In this document: in pieces, positions 27,239-35,804 of the stretch
How the letters are laid out: each line of letters starts with the position of its first letter
Numbering within the stretch: the stretch's first letter is position 1
DNA from: SIG622 sp045604705
Lineage (GTDB): Bacteria > Bacillota > Clostridia > Oscillospirales > CAG-382
Assembly (NCBI GenBank): GCA_045604705.1
Contig: JAZUOO010000021.1
Location: 7,155-71,154, forward strand
Length of the DNA: 64,000 nucleotides
Direction of reading: 5' to 3'
Program-made: the position numbers and the translations under genes
The notes under the pieces: model-generated
The model's input: only the letters and a program-made list of their open reading frames with translations
Told to the model about the DNA's origin: nothing
Databases searched by the model: none

Positions 27239-27298
27239 TTATTTGAAGTATCTCTTTAAAAGTCCCTCAAGACCACGTCCGTGTCGAGCTTCGTCACG
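27239..27298 (-). pseudogene. Rubrerythrin 3' end fragment
   Basis: Minus-strand codons for RDEARHGRGLEGLLKRYFK and a stop match the C-terminus of the intact rubrerythrin at 46871 (RDEARHGKGFEGLLKRYFN). Many third positions differ, so this is not a fresh duplication. It is either the original end of the gene displaced by integration or an end captured by the element from another host. Confidence 0.85.
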
Positions 27299-27365
27299 AA
27301 TATCTGATTGAGATTTGCCGATTTTGCCCGTAAATACACGGGTTTTGCAAAATAACAATTTTGCT

Positions 27366-27385
27366 TTTCCCACGGATTTCCCACG
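27366..27385 (+). repeat. Possible integrase arm site, left
   Basis: Two copies of TTTCCCACG separated by GA; identical to 46693-46712. A further TTCCCACA follows at 27395. Confidence 0.5.
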
Positions 27386-27486
27386 TAAAACCGCTTCCCA
27401 CATATGAGATTTTTCACAGTAAATTTCACCTTTACTGTTTAAACTTATTATATCATAAACGAAGCGTAATGTCAATGTACAAGGTG

Positions 27487-28389
27487 TTAATTTTGGTCAT
27501 CTTTTTGTTTCACTAAAAATTTGTATACTTTTTCTATTGCATTTTTAGCTTTTTCCGTTGTACATTTCTCGTACAGTCTTTCGTACAAGCCTTGTTCAAA
27601 ATACTTTTGATCATTTGGATTATAATATAAACTCATAATTATATCGTCACTAAGATTCACAAAATCCCTTAGCTGATCAAAATGTTTAGAAGAAAACACC
27701 ACAATGGTGGTATCGTTTGGATTATCATCATATTTTACATATTCTTCTTTAAATTTCCCTGGGATTGAGGATATATGCATTACTTCTCCCTCTATAACAG
27801 GTATAACATACGCATGAAATAATGTGTCATTATGTTTTTTCTCATACATAATCTCTTTAGTGTTTTTTAATAGCTCTTCTAATTTGTGAGTATGTGGAAC
27901 ATTTCCGCCTAGTAAAGAAATATACGCCTTTAATAGAGTTTCGGAAAAAAATATTAAATTGTGAAATAATGCAAGGGTTAATTCTTCTATTGCTTGATAA
28001 CAAGAACTATCAATGTCATATACACTATTGTTATTACAAACTTGTGTTGCATCATCCAACAAGTGATTTAGTACTGTTTTCTGGCATAAAAAAGCGTTTA
28101 CAAAATTGTTTTTAGTTGGTTTAGACGTGGGAACCAAACCCATCGTGCTTATCCAAACAAACCCAAACTCACTTTCGGATATATGTATATTTTTATCACG
28201 ATCAAAATAGCAATAATTTTCTTGGAAAAGTTCTACAGAAATATTTACATCTTCAAAAAATTTGTTGTAAAGATCATCGTTGTCAAAAACAAATGCCATT
28301 GCAAATGGTGGCCCCTCTTTAAAGCGGTATATTAGGTATTCTAAATCATTATTGTTTTTTATAACTAAAGCTTCTTCTTTGGTGATCAT
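27487..28389 (-). CDS. HEPN-like protein of unknown function
   Basis: The start is ATG 28389, 7 bases after GAGGA. The 300-residue protein has a helical segment near residues 150-180 (FFSETLLKAYISLLGGNVPH then THKLEELL) that fits the HEPN pattern of a helix with ..E..LKA.L...G...P.THDLEELL. HEPN domains are common in RNases of toxin and defence systems. The usual R-x4-6-H catalytic motif is not obvious, so activity is uncertain. Its N-terminal part (PFAMAFVFDNDDLYNKFFED) is not recognised. There is no MNT nucleotidyltransferase next to it. Low GC and position inside the element suggest it is cargo, possibly for defence. Confidence 0.55.
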   Translation of the reverse strand: MITKEEALVIKNNNDLEYLIYRFKEGPPFAMAFVFDNDDLYNKFFEDVNISVELFQENYCYFDRDKNIHISESEFGFVWISTMGLVPTSKPTKNNFVNAFLCQKTVLNHLLDDATQVCNNNSVYDIDSSCYQAIEELTLALFHNLIFFSETLLKAYISLLGGNVPHTHKLEELLKNTKEIMYEKKHNDTLFHAYVIPVIEGEVMHISSIPGKFKEEYVKYDDNPNDTTIVVFSSKHFDQLRDFVNLSDDIIMSLYYNPNDQKYFEQGLYERLYEKCTTEKAKNAIEKVYKFLVKQKDDQN

Positions 28390-28440
28390 TGTCAAGTCCT
28401 CGTCAATTTTACAAAAATTTTTTAACTATGATTTACTTTT

Positions 28441-28469
28441 ATTATATCACGAAAACAAGATTATTGAAA
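28441..28469 (-). promoter_or_regulatory. Promoter of the HEPN-like gene
   Basis: Minus strand TTTCAA (28464-28469), 17 bases, TATAAT (28441-28446). Confidence 0.55.
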
Positions 28470-29767
28470 GTGCGTTTCTGTAAATAACACAATTTTGTTT
28501 TATTATACTTCTGTGGAAGCACAAGGTCTTAAATCCACATAGTTTTTTCAATTTTAGAAGAAGGTGTAAAACCCGTATGTTTTTTAAACCGTGTTTTATG
28601 GTGGGAAAATCCAATGTTAAGGCTGGCGAAGTTTTTGCAAAAAGGCAATTTTTTAAAAAATGGAATTTACACTTACTTCATCACCCTAAAATCTTCGAAA
28701 ACCTCTGAAAATACGGTACTTTCCAAGTCTTGAGAAAACCATTAAAATCATTTTTTGCAGCATACTATGTAGGCTGAAGAGGTGATGTGAAAAGACACTT
28801 AAATCAGGGTGGGATTTTCCCGCTTTCTCTTTGCAGGAATTTTGTCTTGATTTTTCGTATTTTTTTATTCAGAGAGAAAAAGAAGCCTCCGCTTTTCCCT
28901 TGCAGGAATATTCCCTTGGAGAAATTGAGGAGATAATCATAGCATTGTATTGAGGTTGTGTGTTGCAATAACAAGAATGTATCAACAAAGTATTGGAGGA
29001 AATTGAGTGTTAAGTGTTGAATTAAACATACGGGCAATAAGACTGAAAAACTTGTCTTACCAATAGCAATGGAGAGATACATTCAAGAACTTCCATTTCG
29101 GCATATCTTAAATTTTAAGTTTAATAGCAAAAGATATGTGTTTTCTTATGATTTACTCGCAAACAGGCTATTTTTCGAGATCAAGAACTGCAAAAATAGC
29201 ATATCAAGAGAAACTGATAAGTAGTATATATTTTTTGTTGAAATTCCTTCTATGCTTTGTCTCCTTCACCTGTATTACTCTCAACTCAGCAACACATAAA
29301 AAACAAGTATTCTCTCATAAATTTCTCCAAGGTTCTGCTGAATCTTTTTCATATATCCATCTTATTTACTTTGGTACTTCTGAAAAGAACATTCTGCAAT
29401 TTCTGCAAGGGATTCCATCCACATAGGAAAGCATAGCACTGCAACTAATTCCTGCAAATCTGCGAGGGATATTCCTGCAAGATTCTCGACGCCTCAAAGA
29501 CCGCATAATTTCGATTAAAAAACACTCCACAGCGTCACCTCCTACCCTACGGTGCTGCTGACCATCTTTTTGTCTTTCTATAGATACCGAAAATCCCCTT
29601 GTTTTAAGGCTTTTTGAGGTATTTAGAGGTGACGCTGTCGATTGATTCTTTTATTGTTTTGAAAATCAATTTTTTAAGTCAACAGCGCCACCTCTAATTA
29701 GTGTATTTCGTATGGTTTAGACCTGCCAAAACAGCACTTCAAGCTTACTATTTCGGCAGATCAAAAT

Positions 29768-29793
29768 AAGGCCTCGGATCACTCCGAAGCCTT
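29768..29793 (-). terminator. Terminator of the sigma/excisionase pair
   Basis: Minus strand AAGGCTTCGG / CCGAGGCCTT (one G-U pair), 6-base loop, then ATTTT. Confidence 0.7.
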
Positions 29794-29808
29794 ATCTGCT
29801 CTATATAA

Positions 29809-30039
29809 TTACTTTTCTGTATCACAAGCGAGGATTTCATCAAAGTTCAAGCCGTCATACTTATCAAGAAATTCCAAAAGGGACTTTCTTGTGACTTTGC
29901 GGCAACCGAGCTTTATAGACTTGAGATGCCCCTGGTTTATAAGAGTATAAACAAAGTTCTTGTTTATCTTCAGAAGCTCTGCCGTCTCGCTTATTGTATA
30001 CAGTAATTCCTGCGGATTGTCAAATCTTTTTCCAGTCAT
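29809..30039 (-). CDS. Excisionase-like HTH protein
   Basis: The 76-residue product starts at ATG 30039, 8 bases after AGGAGG; the GTG three codons upstream overlaps that site. It contains a MerR/excisionase-type winged HTH (LYTISETAELLKINKNFVYT, LINQGHLKSIKLGCRKVTRK), the form used by Tn916-type Xis proteins to bend att DNA and steer the integrase to excision. It follows the sigma-like gene with its ribosome binding site inside the end of that gene, so they are coupled. It lies some 15 kb from the integrase, near the other end of the element. Confidence 0.8.
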   Translation of the reverse strand: MTGKRFDNPQELLYTISETAELLKINKNFVYTLINQGHLKSIKLGCRKVTRKSLLEFLDKYDGLNFDEILACDTEK

Positions 30040-30044
30040 TAAAT

Positions 30045-30410
30045 TCACCTCCTGTGTCTAAAATTTCGTTCTTCAAGTTGTTTCCGTAGTTTGTTTAAAG
30101 CCTTGTTCTTTTGTACGTACACATTGTTTGTGTTGATTCCAAGTAGCTCCGCTATTTCTGCCGGAGTCATTTCTTCTACTATGTTTAGTGTTATAATGAT
30201 TCTCTCGTTCCTTTGTAGTTTTAATATTTCATCAGCCAATATTTGGTTGTCTATTTTATTCTTTATTATCCGTGTTACAAATTTATCAAATATTTTTCTC
30301 GATTCTTTTCGGATTTCTTTTTCGCTTAAATGGATGGGGATATCAATAGGTTCTGTGCGTTTACACCAGTCGGCAATAAGCTGCCAGAGATCTATGGGTA
30401 TAGGCACCAC
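30045..30410 (-). CDS. Small sigma-70 region 4-like protein
   Basis: 121 residues from a GTG at 30410 next to AAGGAGGTG. The C-terminal half is a sigma region 4 type HTH (LNIVEEMTPAEIAELLGINT, NNVYVQKNKALNKLRKQLEE). Region 2 is not recognisable. Similar short proteins are found in Tn916-like elements, where they control the element's own genes. The start is uncertain because the GTG almost touches the ribosome binding site. It is coupled with the downstream excisionase-like gene. Confidence 0.75.
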   Translation of the reverse strand: MVPIPIDLWQLIADWCKRTEPIDIPIHLSEKEIRKESRKIFDKFVTRIIKNKIDNQILADEILKLQRNERIIITLNIVEEMTPAEIAELLGINTNNVYVQKNKALNKLRKQLEERNFRHRR

Positions 30411-30818
30411 CTCCTTTTCTTGTTAATGCGGGGATTGCGAATTTAGCAAGAAAAAGAAAAACACACATACGTATCCTATTAAGATACAAATGTGTGTTTA
30501 ATACCGATAAATAAATATTTTAGTGCCTATTAAATTGTTTTATAATCCGTTGCTCACTCACATAAGAGCATACTGCCCCCCCAAAAGTGACTTTTAACCA
30601 AAAGCTCATTCGGGTAAATGAGCATACCTTTCCCAAGACCTTCAAACTGCTTACCATTTTAACTGCTTACCATTTTTACAATGTTATTGTAACACAAATA
30701 AGGCAGATTTGCAAGAGATAGAGATAAATAATAGTATGTTTGGGTAAATATTTACAGGGAGTTAATATATCGCATTAAGAAGAACGGTATGGAGATTGTT
30801 TGATCTGAAATTGTTTTA
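30411..30818. promoter_or_regulatory. Control region upstream of the sigma-like gene
   Basis: This gap contains a hairpin with AAACACACAT / ATGTGTGTTT arms (30458-30499), a GCTCATT/AATGAGC hairpin (30604-30623), two exact back-to-back copies of a 16-base repeat AACTGCTTACCATTTT (30645-30660 and 30661-30676), and a 17-base palindrome TTACAATGTTATTGTAA (30676-30692). The tandem repeat next to a palindrome looks like operators for a DNA-binding regulator. No small gene was found. Confidence 0.5.
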
Positions 30819-33572
30819 CTATTCAAGCACATCAACAATTTCACCATATGTAAATAAAGAATCGTATTCCTCTACATTTATTGGGGCATATTTTTTATTA
30901 TACGAGCACAGCAAGGTTTTTCCACCACTATAAGACAGATATTTGCAATACACTTTTCCATTTAAATAGAATGCACCGACTTTTCCTTCGTCAACAGAAC
31001 TTGTGCGTTTGATAAGAACAATGCTTTTATCTTTAATATTGGGCTCCATACTATCACCTGATATTTTCAATGCAAAGTCACAAATTAAATTCTCGGTTTC
31101 GTATTCTTCATACGGGATACCATCAAAACTTTCGTTTCCAATGCCGGCTGATAACGGTAAATCATATAGAGGAACAATACGCTTAGTTGTTGTTTCGATA
31201 ATTTCAAATGAATCGTTTTCTGGAATGTCTTTCACCCACGATTTTATATTGTTTAATGAATTTGATTCTTCTTGCAAGTAAGCTGTCATATGATGCGGGT
31301 TTAATAAATACATAAAACACAAAATATTTTTTGCTGTTTTTTGTTTTTCTGTTTCTGATATAAATTCGTAAAAATTATTTCCATCATGAATGCTATATAC
31401 TTGTTCTTCATAATGACTTTCACCATGCAATACCAATCTGTACATCAAATTCTCAAAATATGTGGAGTGATTATCGAGTGCCTTTAATACATTTTTATCA
31501 CATGAAACTTTTTCAATATTCTTTTGGTAATTAAATGTAGAAAAAGCTTCTAACACCCTACGCATAATATTACCTATTGTTGCACTGTCATTGTTGGAAT
31601 CCCCATTAGCATAATGATAAACTTTTTTAATCAAGGCACCGTATTCGTTGTGATTCTTAATTAGTTGTTTCAAAAGAAAATCGTTTAATTCCAAAACTAT
31701 GTAGGAAGAAGGAGTTGTTCCTGCGATTCCTTTGGTGGACTGGCAAATTTCTTCCATGGCTTTTCTTAAATTAAAAACAGTTTCAAGATCGTGAGATAGA
31801 ATCAGAACTTTACTTTTGGGATTGCCCTTTATAATACGATTTACCTGAAGACGTAAAAAAGATGAAATACCAACCTTGTTTTCAAAGTCAAAACTTGAAA
31901 TTGGATCATCGACAACAATAAATGCTTCATTTTGATACAATCTTGATATTTCTTGATTAGTTAAAATTTGGGTAAAAAAATAACACAAAGCGATAATATT
32001 TCGCTCACCTAAGGACACATTTTTGGGCTTTACATTCTTGCCTTTTGATTTTAAATAATATTTATCATTTTTCAACTCTATGGACAATCGTCCTTGAGAA
32101 AAGAAAACATAATCTAAAGCGTTATTTATGTTGTTAATCGCTAATCCAATATTAGATTTGCGTTGTTCCAAATTTCGGAGAATTTCTTGTGCGTCTCTTA
32201 GTTCTTTTTGCTTTTTTTGAAGCTCATCTAATGCTTTATTCTTTTCTTCGGTTTGTTTTAAATAGTCTTTGTAAACCTGTTCTATTTGAAGATGTGCTAT
32301 TAATTTGTTGATAGATATAAGTTCTTTAAGAAGAGAGTCTTTTTTATTTGCAGCTACATTAAACTTTTTTCTTTCACCTTCAAGCTTTTCTAGCAATTCA
32401 TTCAACTGTGCAATTTCTATAGTTAAATTACGGCTTGTTAACTGAATAGGTGTATATACATTATTTACTTTCGTATCAATAGCAGTTTTATAATACTCAA
32501 GTATTTCGTGGCATACCTTAAGTTGTGCATCAATGCTTTTTAATAAATTTTGATCCAAAGCTTCAAATGTTGTTAGATTTATACTTAAACTTGGAATAAT
32601 TATTGATTTCAAAGTAGTTTTATGTTCATCTACATCCTTGTTAAGCACTTTGTCAATACTATTGAGTAGACCATTTTTATATGTTTCGCTAACATCTTGA
32701 TAGCAATAAGGGCATATAGATGTATCTTTTGAGCTGAATTTGTGGCGAGCACTTTCTACAGTGGTTTGTCCTCCGTTTTGTATGGTTGCCAATATCATCT
32801 TTTCTCTGTCGGTTAAGATAGGTTCTTCAAGCTTAGTCGATAAAACTTCCTGGACAGACCGTTCCCATTCATCATCGAGAACAAATAGTTTTATTTCATC
32901 CGGATAAGTTGTGGTAACATCCGACACTTTGTCTAACAATGCTTGAGTCTCATCAAACTTTTTCTGAAGTTCTGAAGACATGAGTTTTGTTGATAAACCA
33001 CAGATTTCTGTAATTATATCGTCAGTAACAGAAGAATTACGACGATTATTCTTTATTTTCGAATCTATCTCAGCCCATCCACCGGACTGTTTCAAAATTG
33101 TACTTATCCTTGCCCAGTGGTATTGTGGGCTAAGAGGATTTTGATAAGCCAGATATTTATCATATTCAATTTGAAGGACTTCGCGTTCTGTTTCAAGAGT
33201 GGCAACTTCAGAAAGTTTTTTATCTATTTCATCTTGCACATTAACTTGTCCTCCCAACAAAATTATAGTGCCAAGTCCATCATCGTCTATTTTTACATTT
33301 TCATCGATGTACTTTTCATTGAATACAAATAACTTTGAATCCTCTGAAAGTGCTATCGTACGGTTTTCTGCATTTAATAAAGAAGCTGTCAAGTCGGTTG
33401 GGGAAGTATTATTGGCTATAGCGGATAAACTTTCTGAAATTGTGCTTTTACCGCTTCCATTCTTGCCGTATATAATAGATATTCTATCATTAGCATTGGG
33501 AAAAAGAACAAGATTTGTTTCAGCATTAAAGCATCTTCCTTTAATTTTTATACCTTTAACATTCTCTATCAT
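30819..33572 (-). CDS. AAA/ABC-type ATPase with zinc-hook-like motif fused to a LexA/S24 peptidase domain
   Basis: 917 residues. The N- and C-terminal halves of an SMC/RloC-like (AAA_13) ATPase are present: Walker A GKNGSGKST (36-44), signature VSLGERN (519-525), Walker B FIVVDDP (551-557) and a His switch LSHD. Between them lies a long coiled coil with a CPYC motif (287-290), as in zinc hooks. Residues about 640-790 hold an uncharacterised domain with YRLVLHGESHYEE. The last 110 residues are a LexA-like peptidase: Ser841 in ISGDSMEPNIKD and Lys877 in GKVYCKYL form the usual dyad, after a possible cleavage region LPLSAGIGNESFDG. ATPases of this class act in phage defence (RloC, PrrC). Fusion to a self-cleaving domain suggests activation or release on DNA damage or infection (inference). 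Confidence 0.8.
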   Translation of the reverse strand: MIENVKGIKIKGRCFNAETNLVLFPNANDRISIIYGKNGSGKSTISESLSAIANNTSPTDLTASLLNAENRTIALSEDSKLFVFNEKYIDENVKIDDDGLGTIILLGGQVNVQDEIDKKLSEVATLETEREVLQIEYDKYLAYQNPLSPQYHWARISTILKQSGGWAEIDSKIKNNRRNSSVTDDIITEICGLSTKLMSSELQKKFDETQALLDKVSDVTTTYPDEIKLFVLDDEWERSVQEVLSTKLEEPILTDREKMILATIQNGGQTTVESARHKFSSKDTSICPYCYQDVSETYKNGLLNSIDKVLNKDVDEHKTTLKSIIIPSLSINLTTFEALDQNLLKSIDAQLKVCHEILEYYKTAIDTKVNNVYTPIQLTSRNLTIEIAQLNELLEKLEGERKKFNVAANKKDSLLKELISINKLIAHLQIEQVYKDYLKQTEEKNKALDELQKKQKELRDAQEILRNLEQRKSNIGLAINNINNALDYVFFSQGRLSIELKNDKYYLKSKGKNVKPKNVSLGERNIIALCYFFTQILTNQEISRLYQNEAFIVVDDPISSFDFENKVGISSFLRLQVNRIIKGNPKSKVLILSHDLETVFNLRKAMEEICQSTKGIAGTTPSSYIVLELNDFLLKQLIKNHNEYGALIKKVYHYANGDSNNDSATIGNIMRRVLEAFSTFNYQKNIEKVSCDKNVLKALDNHSTYFENLMYRLVLHGESHYEEQVYSIHDGNNFYEFISETEKQKTAKNILCFMYLLNPHHMTAYLQEESNSLNNIKSWVKDIPENDSFEIIETTTKRIVPLYDLPLSAGIGNESFDGIPYEEYETENLICDFALKISGDSMEPNIKDKSIVLIKRTSSVDEGKVGAFYLNGKVYCKYLSYSGGKTLLCSYNKKYAPINVEEYDSLFTYGEIVDVLE

Positions 33573-33660
33573 AAGCAGTCTCTTTCTTTTCTCGTTATTC
33601 TTTTAAATGAAAACCAGTATTTATTAGAATATATCCAATATGGTTTTAGATGAAATTTCC

Positions 33661-34890
33661 CTATATCGCCCAAATCGGCACAATAAGATTATCCCTATCA
33701 AACGCCCCGAACTGTTCTGCCATACAAAGAACAGCACCTGTGCCAACCTGAAGGGGTGATTTATCGATAACACCGAATGTGCGGATAATACGCTTGTCGG
33801 GTGTTGCAGTTTTCTTTATCTCCAAGGGGCAAAGTTTGCCGTCGCCCTCCATAATAACATCAATTTCCTTGGCATCACGGTCACGGTAGAAGTAGAGGTA
33901 CGGCTCACGACCTGCGTTCTGATAGCCCTTCATAATTTCGGACACCGTGAAGTTTTCGAGCAGTGCACCGCTCATAGCACCGCTTTCTGCGACTTCAGGC
34001 GACGACCATTTGGTAAGGTAGCACACAAGGCCCGTGTCATAGAAATAGACCTTAGGCGTCTTTATAGTGCGTTTTAGCACATTGTTGGAATAAGGGTGAA
34101 GCAGGAATATGATTCCGAGCGTTTCGAGAACATCTACCCACGCTTTTGCGGTTGCCATATCAATCTCGGCATCCTCGGCAAGTGCGTGATAGTTGAGAAG
34201 CTGTGATGTTCTTGCAGCAACAGCGGTGATAAATCGGTTGAATTTCAACGCATCCACCGTACCCGAAATATCCCTCACATCACGCTCAACATAGGTTGAA
34301 AGATAAGAGGAATAGTACATATTTCGGTCGGGATAAAGCCCCGATACGATACCCGGCATAGAGCCTTTCCAAATTCGTTCAAAGAGGGTTGGAGTATCAA
34401 CTGGCGCGATTTTCTTGCACTCATCTATCAGAGTTTCCGTATTAGTCGTGAAAGGCACACAGTCAACCCCGATAATCTCACGCTGAGACATTGGGGACAT
34501 ATGAAGAAGTGCAACACGGCCAGCAAGCGACTCCTGCACACCACGCATAAGGCGGAATATCTGCGAGCCTGTCATCCAGAAATCTCCGGGATTGTGATGC
34601 TCATCAATATGAATTTTGATATATGTGAAAAGTTCAGGTGCATACTGAACCTCGTCAATCAGCACAGGCGGCTTATGAATCTGCAAAAAGAGAGCAGGAT
34701 CGTTCTTCGCCATATCTCTTGTTGCAAGGTCATCAAGAGACACATATTCACGTCCCTTGTTTTCCTTTTCAGCAAGAGCACGAAGCATTGTCGTTTTGCC
34801 CGCCTGACGCGGACCTGTCAGTAGAATTGCCGAATATGACTTCGACAGCTCAATTATTCTGTTTTCCATATGACGGTAGATGTAACTCAT
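33661..34890 (-). CDS. AAA_14 / DUF4143 ATPase
   Basis: The start is ATG 34890 after GGAGGGAGTT. The 409-residue protein has an N-terminal AAA_14 ATPase (Walker A in LLTGPRQAGKTTMLR, Walker B in KPPVLIDEVQYAPELF, sensor in FWMTGSQIFRLM) and a C-terminal DUF4143 domain (KVYFYDTGLVCYLTKW and YFYRDRDAKEIDVIMEGDG), which resembles a restriction-endonuclease fold. The family is very common and often mobile; its function is unknown. It has its own promoter and lies 88 bases before the S24 fusion gene on the same strand, so read-through is possible. Confidence 0.88.
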   Translation of the reverse strand: MSYIYRHMENRIIELSKSYSAILLTGPRQAGKTTMLRALAEKENKGREYVSLDDLATRDMAKNDPALFLQIHKPPVLIDEVQYAPELFTYIKIHIDEHHNPGDFWMTGSQIFRLMRGVQESLAGRVALLHMSPMSQREIIGVDCVPFTTNTETLIDECKKIAPVDTPTLFERIWKGSMPGIVSGLYPDRNMYYSSYLSTYVERDVRDISGTVDALKFNRFITAVAARTSQLLNYHALAEDAEIDMATAKAWVDVLETLGIIFLLHPYSNNVLKRTIKTPKVYFYDTGLVCYLTKWSSPEVAESGAMSGALLENFTVSEIMKGYQNAGREPYLYFYRDRDAKEIDVIMEGDGKLCPLEIKKTATPDKRIIRTFGVIDKSPLQVGTGAVLCMAEQFGAFDRDNLIVPIWAI

Positions 34891-34932
34891 AACTCCCTCC
34901 GTGTACAACAATGGCAGTTTAATTCTGTGTAT

Positions 34933-34961
34933 ATTATACTCCTATTTTACCCGTTTGTCAA
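34933..34961 (-). promoter_or_regulatory. SigA promoter of the DUF4143 gene
   Basis: Minus strand TTGACA (34956-34961), 17 bases, TATAAT (34933-34938). Confidence 0.8.
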
Positions 34962-34968
34962 TAAAAAT

Positions 34969-35005
34969 TTCGGCTAATTTTGTAAACTTTATGAAATTAG
35001 CCGAA
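34969..35005 (-). terminator. Long inverted repeat upstream of the DUF4143 promoter
   Basis: A perfect 12-bp pair TTCGGCTAATTT / AAATTAGCCGAA with a 13-base loop, followed on the minus strand by ATTTTTATT. It may be a second terminator behind the 4-TM gene or an operator for the promoter that follows directly. Confidence 0.5.
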
Positions 35006-35027
35006 CAAATCCGCCTATATGAGCTCT

Positions 35028-35058
35028 AAAAAAAGCGAACACCGCCGAAGCGGTGTTC
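35028..35058 (-). terminator. Terminator of the 4-TM gene
   Basis: Minus strand stem GAACACCGC / GCGGTGTTC with a TTCG loop, then GCTTTTTTT. Confidence 0.88.
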
Positions 35059-35106
35059 AATTCAGGCAAGAATGTTTTATTGCTTTATATGTTTTTTGCA
35101 TAGTTC

Positions 35107-35640
35107 TCAATTAATTTGTTCACTTTTTATCTTTTTCCAATTTGCTATCATTGTTTTTCTACAATCAACATAATTAATAGTATTTAACTTCATAATAACA
35201 ATCACGACTATAGTAAATATAAATACAAATGCGCTAAAAAGCAATTTTATACATATGTTGTAATCTAACAGAAAGATTTTTGTAATAGACATTGTCGAAC
35301 ATAATATTGATAAAAAGTAATATAAAGAAATTGATCTCCAGTTTCTTTTCACGCTAAATAACTCATCATATTTTTGATGTCTACGTTCCCAATTATACTC
35401 ATCTCCTTCCCGAAACACATACAAATAAGATGCAATTTTACAAATGTTTCTATTCTTACCTTCACAGGCAAAATATAACGGAATAATAGCGATATATGGA
35501 ATCAAGCAATATAAAAAGTTTTGTTTATCCAACGCAAATGTCAATACTGAGATAACAGCGACATATAAAGCCAAATTGTATTGTTTTATTGTATCGTAAT
35601 TCTCTAAAATCTCGTTTCTAAGTAATTCATATTCTGACAT
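35107..35640 (-). CDS. Small membrane protein with four predicted helices, unknown
   Basis: The start is ATG 35640, preceded by GGGAGGTGTGAAA. The 177-residue protein has two hydrophobic segments near the N-terminus (LALYVAVISVLTFAL, FLYCLIPYIAIIPLYF), a soluble loop with YVFREGDEYNWERRHQKYDE, and two more (SLYYFLSILCSTMSITKIFL, LLFSAFVFIFTIVVIVIMKL). I do not recognise the family. The 2+2 helix layout with a central charged loop is like some pore-type effectors of defence systems, but nothing else supports that. It lies between the ligase operon and the DUF4143 gene and has its own terminator. Confidence 0.6.
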   Translation of the reverse strand: MSEYELLRNEILENYDTIKQYNLALYVAVISVLTFALDKQNFLYCLIPYIAIIPLYFACEGKNRNICKIASYLYVFREGDEYNWERRHQKYDELFSVKRNWRSISLYYFLSILCSTMSITKIFLLDYNICIKLLFSAFVFIFTIVVIVIMKLNTINYVDCRKTMIANWKKIKSEQIN

Positions 35641-35740
35641 TTTCACACCTCCCAAATTTTAAAAAGTATTTAGTAAAAGCGGCGACCGAAGTCATAGCTT
35701 AAAACAAGTATAAATGTAATATTTTTTAATGGTATTAATA

Positions 35741-35791
35741 TGCGGGTATATCAACAGACGGATAACCCGTCAGTTTCTTTTCTGTTTACAT
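35741..35791 (-). pseudogene. Ghost start of a fourth adenylate-forming enzyme
   Basis: Just after the last ligase the minus strand has the same ribosome binding site and leader as the intact copies, then ATG, an immediate TAA, and codons for TEKKLTGYPSVD before it degenerates. The intact copies begin with M(P/Q)xEKxxTGYPSIDKPW. This is the 5' scar of another ligase lost by deletion. Confidence 0.8.
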
Positions 35792-35804
35792 TGCAGTTTT
35801 CTCC

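Larger units (their letters stand above)
27125..27298. repeat. Left direct repeat at the element boundary (att-like)
   Basis: This segment repeats, in the same order and orientation, blocks found at 46741-46930: a 20-base identity at 27125-27144 / 46741-46760, ATAATCGTGTTT, CCTTATTTTAAGCCA (27216-27230 / 46816-46830), TATCTCTTTA (27249-27258 / 46881-46890) and the end of rubrerythrin. The two copies are clearly diverged. They bound the integrated element. Confidence 0.75.
28390..29808. other. 1.4 kb non-coding stretch rich in inverted repeats
   Basis: No convincing gene here; two frames of about 95 codons (28804-29082 minus, 29136-29426 plus) look like chance. Large fold-back pairs are present: 28899-28916 with 29465-29481 and 28914-28926 with 29320-29332. 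The motif TTCCTGCAAGG recurs in both orientations. At 29623-29697 is a 16-bp inverted repeat (TTAGAGGTGACGCTGT / ACAGCGCCACCTCTAA, one mismatch) with an inner ATTGATT/AATCAAT pair, and a third copy of AGCGTCACCTC is at 29531. This could be an origin of replication or transfer, or remains of an inverted repeat element. Confidence 0.5.

Noticed and set aside
27239..27475. 78-codon minus-strand frame as a whole gene
   Set aside because: Only the last 19 codons match rubrerythrin; the rest is element arm sequence in frame by chance.
28804..29426. Two hydrophobic frames of about 95 codons on opposite strands
   Set aside because: They cover the inverted-repeat region, share only the repeated TTCCTGCAA motif and lack ribosome binding sites.
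30458..30692. Retron msr/msd region
   Set aside because: Hairpins are present but no reverse transcriptase gene is in the window.
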